A stretch of DNA of 6,949 nucleotides, from contig CAAFSR010000190.1 of assembly GCA_900765705.1 (NCBI GenBank), positions 1 to 6,949 on the forward strand, given 5' to 3'. The notes below the pieces were generated by a model. That model ran no database searches and was not told the DNA's origin. It worked only from the letters and a program-made list of their open reading frames with translations. Shown here in pieces: positions 1-4,869 of the stretch (within the stretch, counting starts at the first letter, position 1; each line of letters begins with the position of its first letter). This stretch comes from an uncultured Faecalibacterium sp. (GTDB taxonomy: Bacteria > Bacillota > Clostridia > Oscillospirales > Ruminococcaceae). A program made the position numbers and the translations under genes.

Positions 1-15
1 ATAGGCAGGTGCAAA

Positions 16-657
16 ATGAACTTTGATTATACACTTTATCTTGTTACTGATCGTCAACTAATGAGCTGCGATAGCCTGACAGAAGCGGTGGAACAGGCAA
101 TTTTAGGAGGCTGCACAATGATACAACTCCGAGAAAAAGAATTGCCCTCATTGGAATTTTATAATCAGGCGGTTGCCGTGAAACAGGTTACGGAGAGATA
201 CCATATTCCCCTTATCATAAACGACCGGATAGATATTGCAATGGCTGTGCAGGCTGCGGGAGTACATATTGGACAACATGATTTACCTGCGGCTACCGTC
301 CGCAAAGTAATTGGGGAAAATATGCTGTTGGGGGTATCTGCTTCTTCCATTGCAGAAGCAATACAAGCACAGCAGGATGGTGCGGATTATTTGGGAGTTG
401 GCGCAATGTTCCCTACTGGAACTAAAACCGACGCTGAATCTGTATCAATGGAGGAATTACAGAAAATCCGCACAGCCGTTTCTTTGCCGATAGTTGTTAT
501 TGGCGGTATCAATAAAGGAAATGCAGGGCGTTTCAAGCCCATGGGAATTGACGGACTGGCTGTTGTATCTGCCATCATAGCGCAGTCCGATATAAAAGCT
601 GCTGCTGCGGAACTGAAAGATTTATTTTGCGGAAAGGAAAAGAAACATGGATTTTAA
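16..657 (+). CDS. thiE: Thiamine-phosphate synthase (ThiE)
   Basis: ThiE joins the HMP-pyrophosphate and thiazole-phosphate halves into thiamine phosphate in the cytosol. The 213 residues match the usual family length and fold (TIM barrel). Visible motifs in order are YLVTDR (8-13), QLREKE (37-42, pyrophosphate and pyrimidine site), INDRIDIA (68-75), [10 protein letters not shown] (82-91), [14 protein letters not shown] (127-140, including the PTGTK loop), VIGGIN (161-166) and [11 protein letters not shown] (177-187). The ATG at 16 follows AGGTG at 7-11 with normal spacing. The reading frame stays open to the window edge, but the alignment to the family starts here. The preceding gene is cut off. 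It may end at the TGA at 24-26, giving an 11-bp overlap like the one thiE has with the next gene, or at the TAG at 2-4. Family assignment is secure. Confidence 0.96.
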   Translation: MNFDYTLYLVTDRQLMSCDSLTEAVEQAILGGCTMIQLREKELPSLEFYNQAVAVKQVTERYHIPLIINDRIDIAMAVQAAGVHIGQHDLPAATVRKVIGENMLLGVSASSIAEAIQAQQDGADYLGVGAMFPTGTKTDAESVSMEELQKIRTAVSLPIVVIGGINKGNAGRFKPMGIDGLAVVSAIIAQSDIKAAAAELKDLFCGKEKKHGF

Positions 658-1303
658 TGCGGCAATCTTTGATTTAGATGGAACAATTCTGGATTCAATG
701 GATGTATGGGAGCATATAGATATTCAGTTTTTGAAAAAGAGAAATCTTCCCGTCCCTGAAAATTATGTAACTGAAATATGTGCAAGGAGTTTTGAGGAAG
801 CCGCACAATATACCATTGATCTTTTTGGATTGCAGGAAACGGTAGAGGGAATTATTGAGGAATGGAATAATATGGCGGTCGAAGAATACAGGAACCATGT
901 CGGTCTGCTGCCCTATGCCCTTGATTATCTTCTGCGCTTAAAAGAACATGGAATAAAACTTGCAGTTGCTACGGGGTTGCCGGAAAATCTCTATATTCCA
1001 TGCTTAAAGAACAATTCTATTTTAGAATTATTTGACGCTCTATGTTCAACAGATGAGGTTCAGCGGGGAAAAGAATATTCGGATGTCTTTGAATTGGCTG
1101 CAAGAAAATTAGGGGTCGCACCTGAACACTGCATTGTGTTTGATGATGTGCTTCCAGCAATTAAAAGCGCAAAGGCAGCCCGTATGTTAGCAGGTGGGAT
1201 TTATGATAAGTATTCCGCAGATCAGCGTACAGAAATAGAAAGGATTGCGGATATTTACTTACTTGATTTCCGGCAAGCACCGATCCCACACAAAGAGGTA
1301 TGA
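647..1303 (+). CDS. HAD-superfamily (subfamily IA) phosphatase in the thiamine operon
   Basis: This is a haloacid-dehalogenase-like hydrolase of 218 residues. Motif I is FDLDGT with the nucleophile and acid/base aspartates D9 and D11. Motif II is VATG with T109, motif III is K142 in GKEYSD, and motif IV is FDD with D166 and D167. All catalytic positions are present. Residues 15-90 form the helical cap typical of beta-phosphoglucomutase-like members. The gene overlaps thiE by 11 bp and has AAAGGA at 634-638, eight bases before the ATG, so it is translationally linked to thiE. By context it may remove phosphate from thiamine phosphate, HMP phosphate or a damaged derivative; this is inference, since HAD substrates cannot be read from sequence. 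A general sugar-phosphate phosphatase is the alternative. Confidence 0.92.
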   Translation: MDFNAAIFDLDGTILDSMDVWEHIDIQFLKKRNLPVPENYVTEICARSFEEAAQYTIDLFGLQETVEGIIEEWNNMAVEEYRNHVGLLPYALDYLLRLKEHGIKLAVATGLPENLYIPCLKNNSILELFDALCSTDEVQRGKEYSDVFELAARKLGVAPEHCIVFDDVLPAIKSAKAARMLAGGIYDKYSADQRTEIERIADIYLLDFRQAPIPHKEV

Positions 1304-1305
1304 AA

Positions 1306-1791
1306 ATGGAAAAATGGGATTTATATAATGCAAAACGGGAAAAGTCTGGAATAGCAGTGTGCCGTGGAGAAATCATACCCAAAGGGCTGTATCATTTATC
1401 TGTGAGTGTATGGATTGTCAACCAGCAGGGGCAGTATCTTTTATCACAGCGGCATCCGAAAAAGCAATACCCTCTTTATTGGGAATGTACGGGTGGTTCT
1501 GTACTTTCCGGGGAAACCAGTTTGCAAGGAGCAATCCGAGAGGTAAAAGAAGAATTAGGAATACTGCTTACTCCCGGAAGTGAAGAATTGATTTATCAGA
1601 CCAGACGGGAAAATGTGCAGGATTTTTACGATGTTTGGCTATTTCATAAGGATATAAAGATTGAAGAAATGCGTTTACAGGAAACAGAAGTTGTGGATGT
1701 TCAATGGGTAAATCCAGATAAGTTATTTAAGATGTTTCGCCTGAAACAACTGCACCCTCTGATTACCTATGTGGAACAACTAATAGGCTGA
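1306..1791 (+). CDS. Nudix hydrolase in the thiamine operon
   Basis: The protein carries a textbook Nudix box. Numbered from the ATG at 1300, it runs from G66 to I88: G, five residues, E72, seven residues, then REVKEELGI with the metal-binding glutamates E84 and E85. The N-terminus (WDLYNAKREKSG, then PKGLYHLSVSVWIVN) resembles the YfcD / isopentenyl-diphosphate-isomerase-like Nudix group. Two starts are possible. The ATG at 1300 overlaps the HAD stop as ATGA, but the AGAGG at 1294-1298 lies only one base before it. The same AGAGG is seven bases before the ATG at 1306, so 1306 is preferred (161 residues). Nudix enzymes hydrolyse diphosphates linked to another group. Position behind thiE suggests removal of toxic or damaged thiamine-type pyrophosphates, as known for some eukaryotic and bacterial Nudix proteins, but this is inference. 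Confidence 0.93.
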   Translation: MEKWDLYNAKREKSGIAVCRGEIIPKGLYHLSVSVWIVNQQGQYLLSQRHPKKQYPLYWECTGGSVLSGETSLQGAIREVKEELGILLTPGSEELIYQTRRENVQDFYDVWLFHKDIKIEEMRLQETEVVDVQWVNPDKLFKMFRLKQLHPLITYVEQLIG

Positions 1792-2000
1792 AAAATGCCA
1801 GATGTTAAGGTACCAAAGTCTCTGTTGTCTAACACGCTTTTATTGCACAAGAAATCAAATAGGATCCATGTTATTTAGTTCCATATGAAATCAAACAAAT
1901 TGTGGAAATCACTTATATAAATTATCCTTGCATTTTATATTCTATATTTCCATGAAGTTTGGTTGTCTCAAAGTGTGTAAGGAGAAAGGATGTGCGCAAA
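1792..2000. other. AT-rich intergenic region between the thiamine operon and the accessory genes
   Basis: About 209 bp without a convincing ORF. There is no strong terminator for the thiamine operon; only a weak TGTT/AACA hairpin at 1823-1834 followed by CGCTTTTATT. The 9-mer GAAATCAAA occurs twice (1850-1858 and 1887-1895). The stretch 1898-1950 is very AT-rich with several TATA-like boxes suitable for a promoter of the winged-helix gene, none with a clear -35 partner. Gene content changes here from core metabolism to element-type genes, so an integration boundary could lie in it, but no attachment-site duplication is visible within the window. Confidence 0.4.
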
Positions 2001-2426
2001 ATGGATAAACTTCTGATTCTGTCCATTCCTGATCATGAAGAACATATAATCAACAAAATTATGGAGCTTATTGCGGATGAGCCAGAGTTTATCCACCTTG
2101 CACCCTCTCCACCGCAGTCTGCACTTTCCTTCCCTGGTCTTGAAATTCGGCTAAAGGAACAAACCGTATATTGCAACGGTACCCTCATCGCTTTGACTTA
2201 CCATGAATTTGCAGTCCTTACATATCTGGCTCGTCATCCTGGCTGGGTATTCTCAGCCAACCAGATTTATGAGGCCGTATGGGATAGAGACGGTGAACAC
2301 TGCGGTACTGCAGTTGCCAGCGTCATCGGTCAGATCCGTCGCAAGCTGACGCCAGACACGCCGAAGGGCGGTTATATCCGCACCGTACTGGGCAGTGGGT
2401 ATAAATTTAACAGTTCTCCTTTTTAA
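2001..2426 (+). CDS. Winged-helix DNA-binding regulator (OmpR/PhoB-type effector domain, no full receiver)
   Basis: This 141-residue protein has a short N-terminal section (1-45) and a complete OmpR/PhoB-type winged helix (46-136). Diagnostic parts are LTYHEFAVLTYLARHPGWVF (helices 1-2), QIYEAVW, the recognition helix region TAVASVIGQIRRKL (103-116) and the wing GYIRTVLGSGYKF. No phospho-acceptor receiver domain is present; the N-terminus has one strand (LLILSI) and one helix, too short for it. The frame stays open upstream to a TTG at 1959, and GTG at 1992 sits seven bases after AAGGAG (1979-1984). ATG at 2001 is chosen because the paralogue at 6801-6367 starts at the same residue (MGKIFVLS versus MDKLLILS) and AAAGGA (1985-1990) precedes it. 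It probably binds DNA as a dimer; the target is unknown. Confidence 0.88.
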   Translation: MDKLLILSIPDHEEHIINKIMELIADEPEFIHLAPSPPQSALSFPGLEIRLKEQTVYCNGTLIALTYHEFAVLTYLARHPGWVFSANQIYEAVWDRDGEHCGTAVASVIGQIRRKLTPDTPKGGYIRTVLGSGYKFNSSPF

Positions 2427-2483
2427 GTCAGTAAGAAAGGCTCCGAGGCCGTAATGATCTCGGAGCCTTTCTCATTGACTTAA
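2423..2483. terminator. Bidirectional terminator with nested inverted repeats
   Basis: A perfect 13-bp stem, GAAAGGCTCCGAG (2435-2447) with CTCGGAGCCTTTC (2459-2471), has an 11-nt loop. It is wrapped by a second perfect 8-bp inverted repeat, TTAAGTCA (2423-2430) with TGACTTAA (2476-2483). The outer arms contain the stop codons of both converging genes: TAA at 2424-2426 on + and TAA at 2482-2480 on -. It separates the winged-helix gene from the sigma/HTH operon. U-rich tails are modest, so part of the termination may rely on the stem itself. Confidence 0.85.
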
Positions 2484-2662
2484 ATCCTAAACAGGCTGAT
2501 TGCCTTCAGTAAAATAATGCTCAATTCCTGGTATAAATCTTCATCAAGTACGCCATCAATAATGGCATACTTGAGTAGCAATGGCCGGTACATCTGTAAG
2601 ATTGCCGTAATGGCATCCTCGTTTCCAGCCTTGGCGCTGAGAAGCAGACATTCAAAATTCAT
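2480..2662 (-). CDS. Small helix-turn-helix protein (HTH_16-like, conjugative-element type)
   Basis: A 60-residue, all-helical protein. LLLSAKAGNEDAITAILQMY followed by RPLLLKYA and DEDLYQELSIILLKAI is the pattern of the short helix-turn-helix proteins (compare Tn916 orf8) that sit beside sigma-like regulators in conjugative transposons. Its ATG overlaps the stop of the sigma gene as ATGA (2659-2662), with a full GGAGGTGA nine bases upstream at 2669-2676, so the two are translationally coupled. It probably acts with the sigma-like protein in controlling the element. The identification rests on length, helical pattern and neighbour; the fold call is moderate, the gene call strong. Confidence 0.82.
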   Translation of the reverse strand: MNFECLLLSAKAGNEDAITAILQMYRPLLLKYAIIDGVLDEDLYQELSIILLKAISLFRI

Positions 2663-3066
2663 TTTTTGTCACCTCCTTCAATGCACTTTCTGATTTTCTG
2701 AATCGTCCTGTAGTAAAGTGCCGCTGCCCCTTTATAGGACAGCCCAAACTTTAGTCCCAGCGTCTCAAAATCTTCTTCCTCCAGCGTTCGAGCCAGAAAT
2801 ATCTGGCGTTCCCGTTCATTGAGTTTCTGCAACGCCTCCAGAAGCACTCCATTCTCAATGACATCCATAAGCGGCAATCTGTCCAAGACCACTTCCTCTG
2901 AGCTGGGTTCGGATTCATAGACCGCTTCCACAGCACTCTCTATACTGTTGCGCTTATAGAGCTGGATCAAATAATCTTTTCTGCGGCGTTTGACCGCCGA
3001 AACTAAATATGCTGTAAACCTGAATTGCAGGTCATCTTCTGCCTGCCCATTGTTCCGTTGCCACAT
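2659..3066 (-). CDS. Sigma-70-family-like RNA polymerase sigma factor of a mobile element
   Basis: A protein of 135 residues. The N-terminal part FRFTAYLVSAVKRRRKDYL (15-33) resembles a reduced sigma region 2, followed by an acidic linker (46-70). Residues 76-130 form a sigma region 4 helix-turn-helix: ALQKLNERERQIFLARTLEE, then FETLGLKFGLSYKGAAALYYRTIQKIRKCI. It is the type found in Tn916/Tn1549-like elements, where such proteins regulate transfer or excision genes. The frame is open upstream to an ATG at 3225, but the ATG at 3066 has GGAGG (3078-3074) exactly seven bases ahead and the family-like sequence begins here. The extra 53 codons overlap inverted repeats and look non-coding. It is the first gene of a two-gene operon with the small HTH protein. 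Confidence 0.87.
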   Translation of the reverse strand: MWQRNNGQAEDDLQFRFTAYLVSAVKRRRKDYLIQLYKRNSIESAVEAVYESEPSSEEVVLDRLPLMDVIENGVLLEALQKLNERERQIFLARTLEEEDFETLGLKFGLSYKGAAALYYRTIQKIRKCIEGGDKK

Positions 3067-3142
3067 GGCTTTACCTCCAAAAGTCTCAAGAATTCCGATG
3101 GATTTCCTGAGCTTCTGGCGGTGACCTGCACCGGACAAAACT

Positions 3143-3167
3143 TGGCTGTGATAGAGAAAAACAGCCA
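3143..3167. repeat. Hairpin TGGCTGT / ACAGCCA
   Basis: A perfect 7-bp inverted repeat (3143-3149 with 3161-3167) with an 11-nt loop lies about 75 bp upstream of the sigma start. It has no U tract, so it is not a simple terminator. Confidence 0.6.
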
Positions 3168-3210
3168 GCTTTGTACCAATGGACAAAACCAGCTGTTCCT
3201 TGAATTGCTG

Positions 3211-3365
3211 CATCGAGCAGTTCAATAGATTCCGCCCGAGCAGGTGGAGGTTTTTCCTTATGTGGAGAAAACTCTCTTGTCCTGCCGCGACGATATACCC
3301 CTATTGAGAGCCGTTCATGAAAAGCCGTGTGTCCTGGAGTTATGAAAGCAATGAACTGCTCGATG
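3211..3365. repeat. 14-bp perfect inverted repeat with 127-bp spacer
   Basis: CATCGAGCAGTTCA (3211-3224) is exactly complementary to TGAACTGCTCGATG (3352-3365). The left arm also overlaps a competing 7-bp pair, TCAATAG (3222-3228) with CTATTGA (3301-3307). The right arm overlaps the left arm of the 3361-3392 hairpin. The pairings are therefore mutually exclusive. Confidence 0.75.
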
Positions 3366-3392
3366 TTGTGGAATCCTTTCTCCATAACATCG
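3361..3392 (+). repeat. 12-bp hairpin with one G-U pair
   Basis: CGATGTTGTGGA (3361-3372) pairs with TCCATAACATCG (3381-3392) around an 8-nt loop. The only non-Watson-Crick position is G3368 with T3385, a wobble if the RNA is read from the + strand but a C-A mismatch on the - strand. Confidence 0.7.
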
Positions 3393-3399
3393 CTACTCC

Positions 3400-3421
3400 C
3401 TGTCCGCAGTTATGCGGACGG
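3400..3421 (+). repeat. GC-rich hairpin, 9 bp, GTTA loop
   Basis: GTCCGCA (3402-3408) and TGCGGAC (3413-3419) pair perfectly around GTTA. The stem extends outward by T3401-G3420, a wobble in the + strand RNA, and C3400-G3421. It is followed by the odd palindrome CAGGCGGCCTG (3426-3436). Confidence 0.65.
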
Positions 3422-3461
3422 CACACAGGCGGCCTGCATCATCCCCTTTCTTTCGCGATAT

Positions 3462-3478
3462 GGCAGCGCAACGCTGCC
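3462..3478. repeat. Tight GC-rich hairpin GGCAGCG-CAA-CGCTGCC
   Basis: A perfect 7-bp stem with a 3-nt loop and no U tract on either side. It is the outermost member of the hairpin cluster, bordering an AT-rich, promoter-like stretch at 3485-3550. Confidence 0.65.
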
Positions 3479-3493
3479 GCCCTGCTGATAATT

Positions 3494-3522
3494 GTTAAAT
3501 TGTGAAATAATACTTTTTTCAA
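3494..3522 (-). promoter_or_regulatory. Candidate promoter for the sigma/HTH transcript
   Basis: On the - strand TTGAAA (3522-3517) is followed after 17 bp by TTTAAC (3499-3494). A TATTAT at 3512-3507 is an alternative -10 without a good -35. If used, the sigma gene would have a leader of roughly 420 nt containing the whole hairpin cluster. Sequence match is only moderate. Confidence 0.3.
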
Positions 3523-3544
3523 ATGCTATTCCAGCTATTCTATT

Positions 3545-3597
3545 AAATTAAAACAAAAGGCGGCCTCCATCCTTATTGTCAGGATAAAGACCGCCTT
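3545..3597 (-). terminator. Rho-independent terminator at the end of a short arginine-rich ORF
   Basis: Read on the - strand, the stem pairs AAGGCGG (3597-3591) with CCGCCTT (3563-3557), continues with short internal pairs including GGATA-type pairing (3585-3581 with 3573-3569), and is followed by TTTTGTTTTAATTTAA. The 7-nt loop contains most of the stop codon of the 18-codon ORF. It lies between the SLOG gene and the sigma operon, with all three on the same strand. Confidence 0.75.
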
Positions 3598-3635
3598 CTT
3601 CTTCCGATTTTCATTGGGTATCGTACTGATCTCAT
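3579..3635 (-). CDS. 18-residue arginine-rich ORF, candidate leader peptide
   Basis: The ORF encodes MRSVRYPMKIGRRRRSLS. Its ATG at 3635 is preceded by GGAGGTG with the core GGAGG at 3647-3643, exactly seven bases away, one of the best ribosome sites in the window. Four consecutive arginine codons (AGA AGA AGG CGG) lie inside the upstream arm of the terminator at 3545-3597, and the TGA falls in its loop. A longer open frame reaches 3851 but crosses the SLOG terminator and has no better start. The layout resembles a ribosome-controlled attenuator, or it may be a small basic peptide in its own right. No known family is recognised. Confidence 0.4.
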   Translation of the reverse strand: MRSVRYPMKIGRRRRSLS

Positions 3636-3688
3636 ACCCCCACCTCCGCTTATCGAATTTTCATTGATTTTTGGGATTACTGCCATAA

Positions 3689-3708
3689 TTACAGTGTAAC
3701 TGACAGTT
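3689..3708. repeat. Two overlapping odd palindromes
   Basis: TTACAGTGTAA (3689-3699) and AACTGACAGTT (3698-3708) are each perfect around one central base and share the AA. They lie about 55 bp before the short ORF start. They could be an operator for one of the element's regulators or local hairpins in the leader. Confidence 0.45.
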
Positions 3709-3767
3709 TTCGGAAACTTTTGGAGTAGCGTTGGAATCACCTTCGAGAAAAGAGAAAATCGTTCGAC

Positions 3768-3773
3768 ATTATA
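3768..3773 (-). promoter_or_regulatory. Consensus -10 box (TATAAT) ahead of the short ORF
   Basis: TATAAT on the - strand lies directly downstream of the SLOG terminator. No good -35 is present at 16-18 bp, since that place is occupied by the terminator stem, so the promoter assignment is tentative. A start near 3761 would give a leader of about 125 nt before the 18-codon ORF. Confidence 0.3.
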
Positions 3774-3774
3774 T

Positions 3775-3826
3775 GACAAAACAGGCTCCAAAACGGTCAC
3801 ACCTCTTTCCTGTTTTGGAGCTGTTC
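3775..3826 (-). terminator. Terminator of the SLOG gene
   Basis: GCTCCAAAAC (3785-3794) and GTTTTGGAGC (3812-3821) are a perfect 10-bp inverted repeat with a 17-nt loop. An outer AACAG/CTGTT pairing lies beyond a one-base bulge. It begins a few bases after the SLOG stop codon and is followed on the - strand by CTGTTTTGTC. Confidence 0.75.
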
Positions 3827-3828
3827 CT

Positions 3829-4383
3829 TTATTTTTTCCATAAAATTGCATCTTCCGTCGTTACCTGTGCCGTATCTGGATGGATATAAATGATTTGGAG
3901 TCCTTTCTTTTTTGCATAGTTGACAGTCTGCTGGGTTCCAGACCGCATATTGTGTGTATTGTCATAGACAGCCACCATATATCCGGCCTGCTCCACCATA
4001 TAGTAATTGCGTTTCTTATAATTGTCACTTGATGGCATTTCACCCAAGATTAAGACCTTCGCAGCATATTTGCGAATAAACCCCATCCTCTTTCGATGCC
4101 AGTCATCCCAGCCTGCATCATAACCCTCAAAAGGGAGAGCCAGACACAATTCCACATCTTGATACATTGTCTGTTCTTTCATTCGCAGCAGGATCTCTGC
4201 TGCCCACATATCAGCTCCCATTGCTCCCCCAGCCCAAAAGCATCGTACTCCCTGATTATAAAGCCGTATAAGCTGCTCCTGCAGACATTTTTTGATCCGC
4301 TGACAACGCTTGTCCTTTTCGTTATATTTGAACTTAAAACGGGTCGGTCTGTGGCCTGTAATCACACACGAAAAACTGTTCAT
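3829..4383 (-). CDS. SLOG-family protein (DUF1273/YpsA-like)
   Basis: The 184-residue protein begins CVITGHRPTRFKF (6-18), the GHRP signature of the DUF1273 branch of the SLOG superfamily. It continues with WAGGAMGADMWAAEI (50-64, the glycine-rich nucleotide-binding loop), LALPFEGYD (81-89), VAVYDN (137-142) and SGTQQTVNYAKKKGL (148-162), all in family order. SLOG domains are Rossmann-like and are thought to bind or process nucleotide-derived ligands; B. subtilis YpsA affects cell division. The frame opens upstream to 4473, but the ATG at 4383 has AAAGGAG six to seven bases ahead and starts at the conserved strand. It is transcribed divergently from the XRE gene from a near-consensus promoter at 4417-4446. 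Its function in the element is unknown. Confidence 0.88.
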   Translation of the reverse strand: MNSFSCVITGHRPTRFKFKYNEKDKRCQRIKKCLQEQLIRLYNQGVRCFWAGGAMGADMWAAEILLRMKEQTMYQDVELCLALPFEGYDAGWDDWHRKRMGFIRKYAAKVLILGEMPSSDNYKKRNYYMVEQAGYMVAVYDNTHNMRSGTQQTVNYAKKKGLQIIYIHPDTAQVTTEDAILWKK

Positions 4384-4416
4384 ATGGTTCTCCTTTCCCA
4401 GCATACTTCTTTGTCT

Positions 4417-4446
4417 ATTATACTTGCCATAGACGAGATAAATCAA
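4417..4446 (-). promoter_or_regulatory. Promoter of the SLOG gene
   Basis: On the - strand TTGATT (4446-4441) is followed after 18 bp by a perfect TATAAT (4422-4417). The predicted start near 4410 leaves a leader of about 27 nt before the chosen ATG at 4383. The -35 is only two bases from the inverted repeat ATGAC/GTCAT (4449-4473). Confidence 0.6.
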
Positions 4447-4448
4447 CC

Positions 4449-4485
4449 ATGACCGCTTAATAATCCATGTCATAGAGGATAAAAT
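4449..4485 (+). promoter_or_regulatory. Promoter and possible operator of the XRE gene
   Basis: TTAATA (4457-4462), 17 bp, then TAAAAT (4480-4485) gives a start near 4492 and a short leader before the ATG at 4510. The -35 lies between the arms of the inverted repeat ATGAC (4449-4453) and GTCAT (4469-4473). A repressor bound there would cover this promoter and touch the -35 of the divergent SLOG promoter. Confidence 0.4.
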
Positions 4486-4509
4486 GTAACTATAGCATGG
4501 AGGTGACGC

Positions 4510-4839
4510 ATGGATAATCTACTGAAAGATATGGGCAAACGGATCTTCGACCGGAGGAAACAACTGAATATGACCCAGGAAACTCTGGCAGAGTTGGCTC
4601 ATGTCACACCACAGACCATCTCCACCGCAGAACTGGGTCAAAAGGCTATGAGACCTGAAACGATCCTTAAAGTCTGTGATGCACTCAACATCAGCACCGA
4701 GTATTTGTTGCGAGGCGTCATCACAGAAACAGATTCCTCCCTTCTTATGGAGAAGATTTCCACACTAACACCCAAACAATACAGGCATTTTGAAGATATT
4801 TTAGACAGTTTTATCGCGGCCATACAGGAAGAGGCATAG
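4510..4839 (+). CDS. XRE-family helix-turn-helix regulator
   Basis: A 109-residue protein with an N-terminal Cro/C1-type helix-turn-helix at residues 9-67: GKRIFDRRKQLNMTQETLAELA, HVTPQTISTAELGQ (recognition helix) and MRPETILKVCDALNISTEYLL. The C-terminal 40 residues are helical (LTPKQYRHFEDILDSFIAAI) and may dimerise. The ATG is preceded by GGAGGTGA (4499-4506). It is divergent from the SLOG gene and is followed by its own terminator. Such proteins usually repress their own and neighbouring element genes; the ATGAC/GTCAT repeat in front of it is a candidate site. Confidence 0.93.
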   Translation: MDNLLKDMGKRIFDRRKQLNMTQETLAELAHVTPQTISTAELGQKAMRPETILKVCDALNISTEYLLRGVITETDSSLLMEKISTLTPKQYRHFEDILDSFIAAIQEEA

Positions 4840-4868
4840 GAGCATCACTGGCTCCCATGCCTCTTTTG
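4831..4868. terminator. Terminator of the XRE gene, possibly bidirectional
   Basis: GAGGCATAGGAGC (4831-4843) pairs with GCTCCCATGCCTC (4851-4863) with one mismatch and a 7-nt loop, followed on + by TTTTGATT. The XRE stop codon lies in the left arm. Read on the - strand it lies just after the parR-like stop at 4870 and could also end that operon, although the - strand tail is poor in T. Confidence 0.82.
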
Positions 4869-4869
4869 A

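Larger units (their letters stand above)
3067..3544. other. Long non-coding, structure-rich region upstream of the sigma gene
   Basis: No ORF here has a good ribosome site and a recognisable product. The stretch is dense in inverted repeats, listed separately: 3143-3167, 3211-3365, 3361-3392, 3400-3421, 3426-3436 and 3462-3478. Short direct repeats include GGACAAAAC (3133-3141 and 3181-3189) and AGCCGT (3309-3314 and 3323-3328). It could be a long structured leader of the sigma operon, a separate small RNA, or a DNA element such as a transfer origin. Six-frame reading gives only short or broken frames. Confidence 0.5.

Noticed and set aside
1959..2000. Upstream TTG (1959) or GTG (1992) start for the first winged-helix gene
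   Set aside because: The paralogue begins at the residue matching ATG 2001. The GTG has good spacing to AAGGAG and would only add three residues, so it stays a minor alternative.
3025..3338. A + strand frame that reads fairly protein-like (LFLELLHRAVQ, then after a stop PPEQVEVFPYVEKTLLSCRDD), as if a broken gene
   Set aside because: It is interrupted by stops, begins antisense to the sigma gene, and I recognise no family. A decayed gene cannot be excluded but is not supported.
3301..3340. Resemblance to a group II intron domain V (GAGCCGT with a GAAA nearby)
   Set aside because: The stem does not close: the AGCCGT copies are direct repeats, not complementary arms. No 5' intron boundary or reverse transcriptase is present.
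3086..3385. A 99-codon open frame on the - strand and the 53-codon upstream extension of the sigma gene
   Set aside because: Neither has a ribosome site, both run through the inverted repeats, and the composition (PPPAR, CRSPPEAQ) does not resemble a known protein. The GGAGG at 3078-3074 fixes the sigma start at 3066.
3579..3851. The full 90-codon open frame containing the 18-codon ORF
   Set aside because: Its ATG lies within the end of the SLOG gene without a ribosome site and it crosses the SLOG terminator; only the last 18 codons have a good start.
4096..4452. A 118-codon open frame on + opposite the SLOG gene
   Set aside because: It is antisense to a well-recognised SLOG protein and has no family features or ribosome site.
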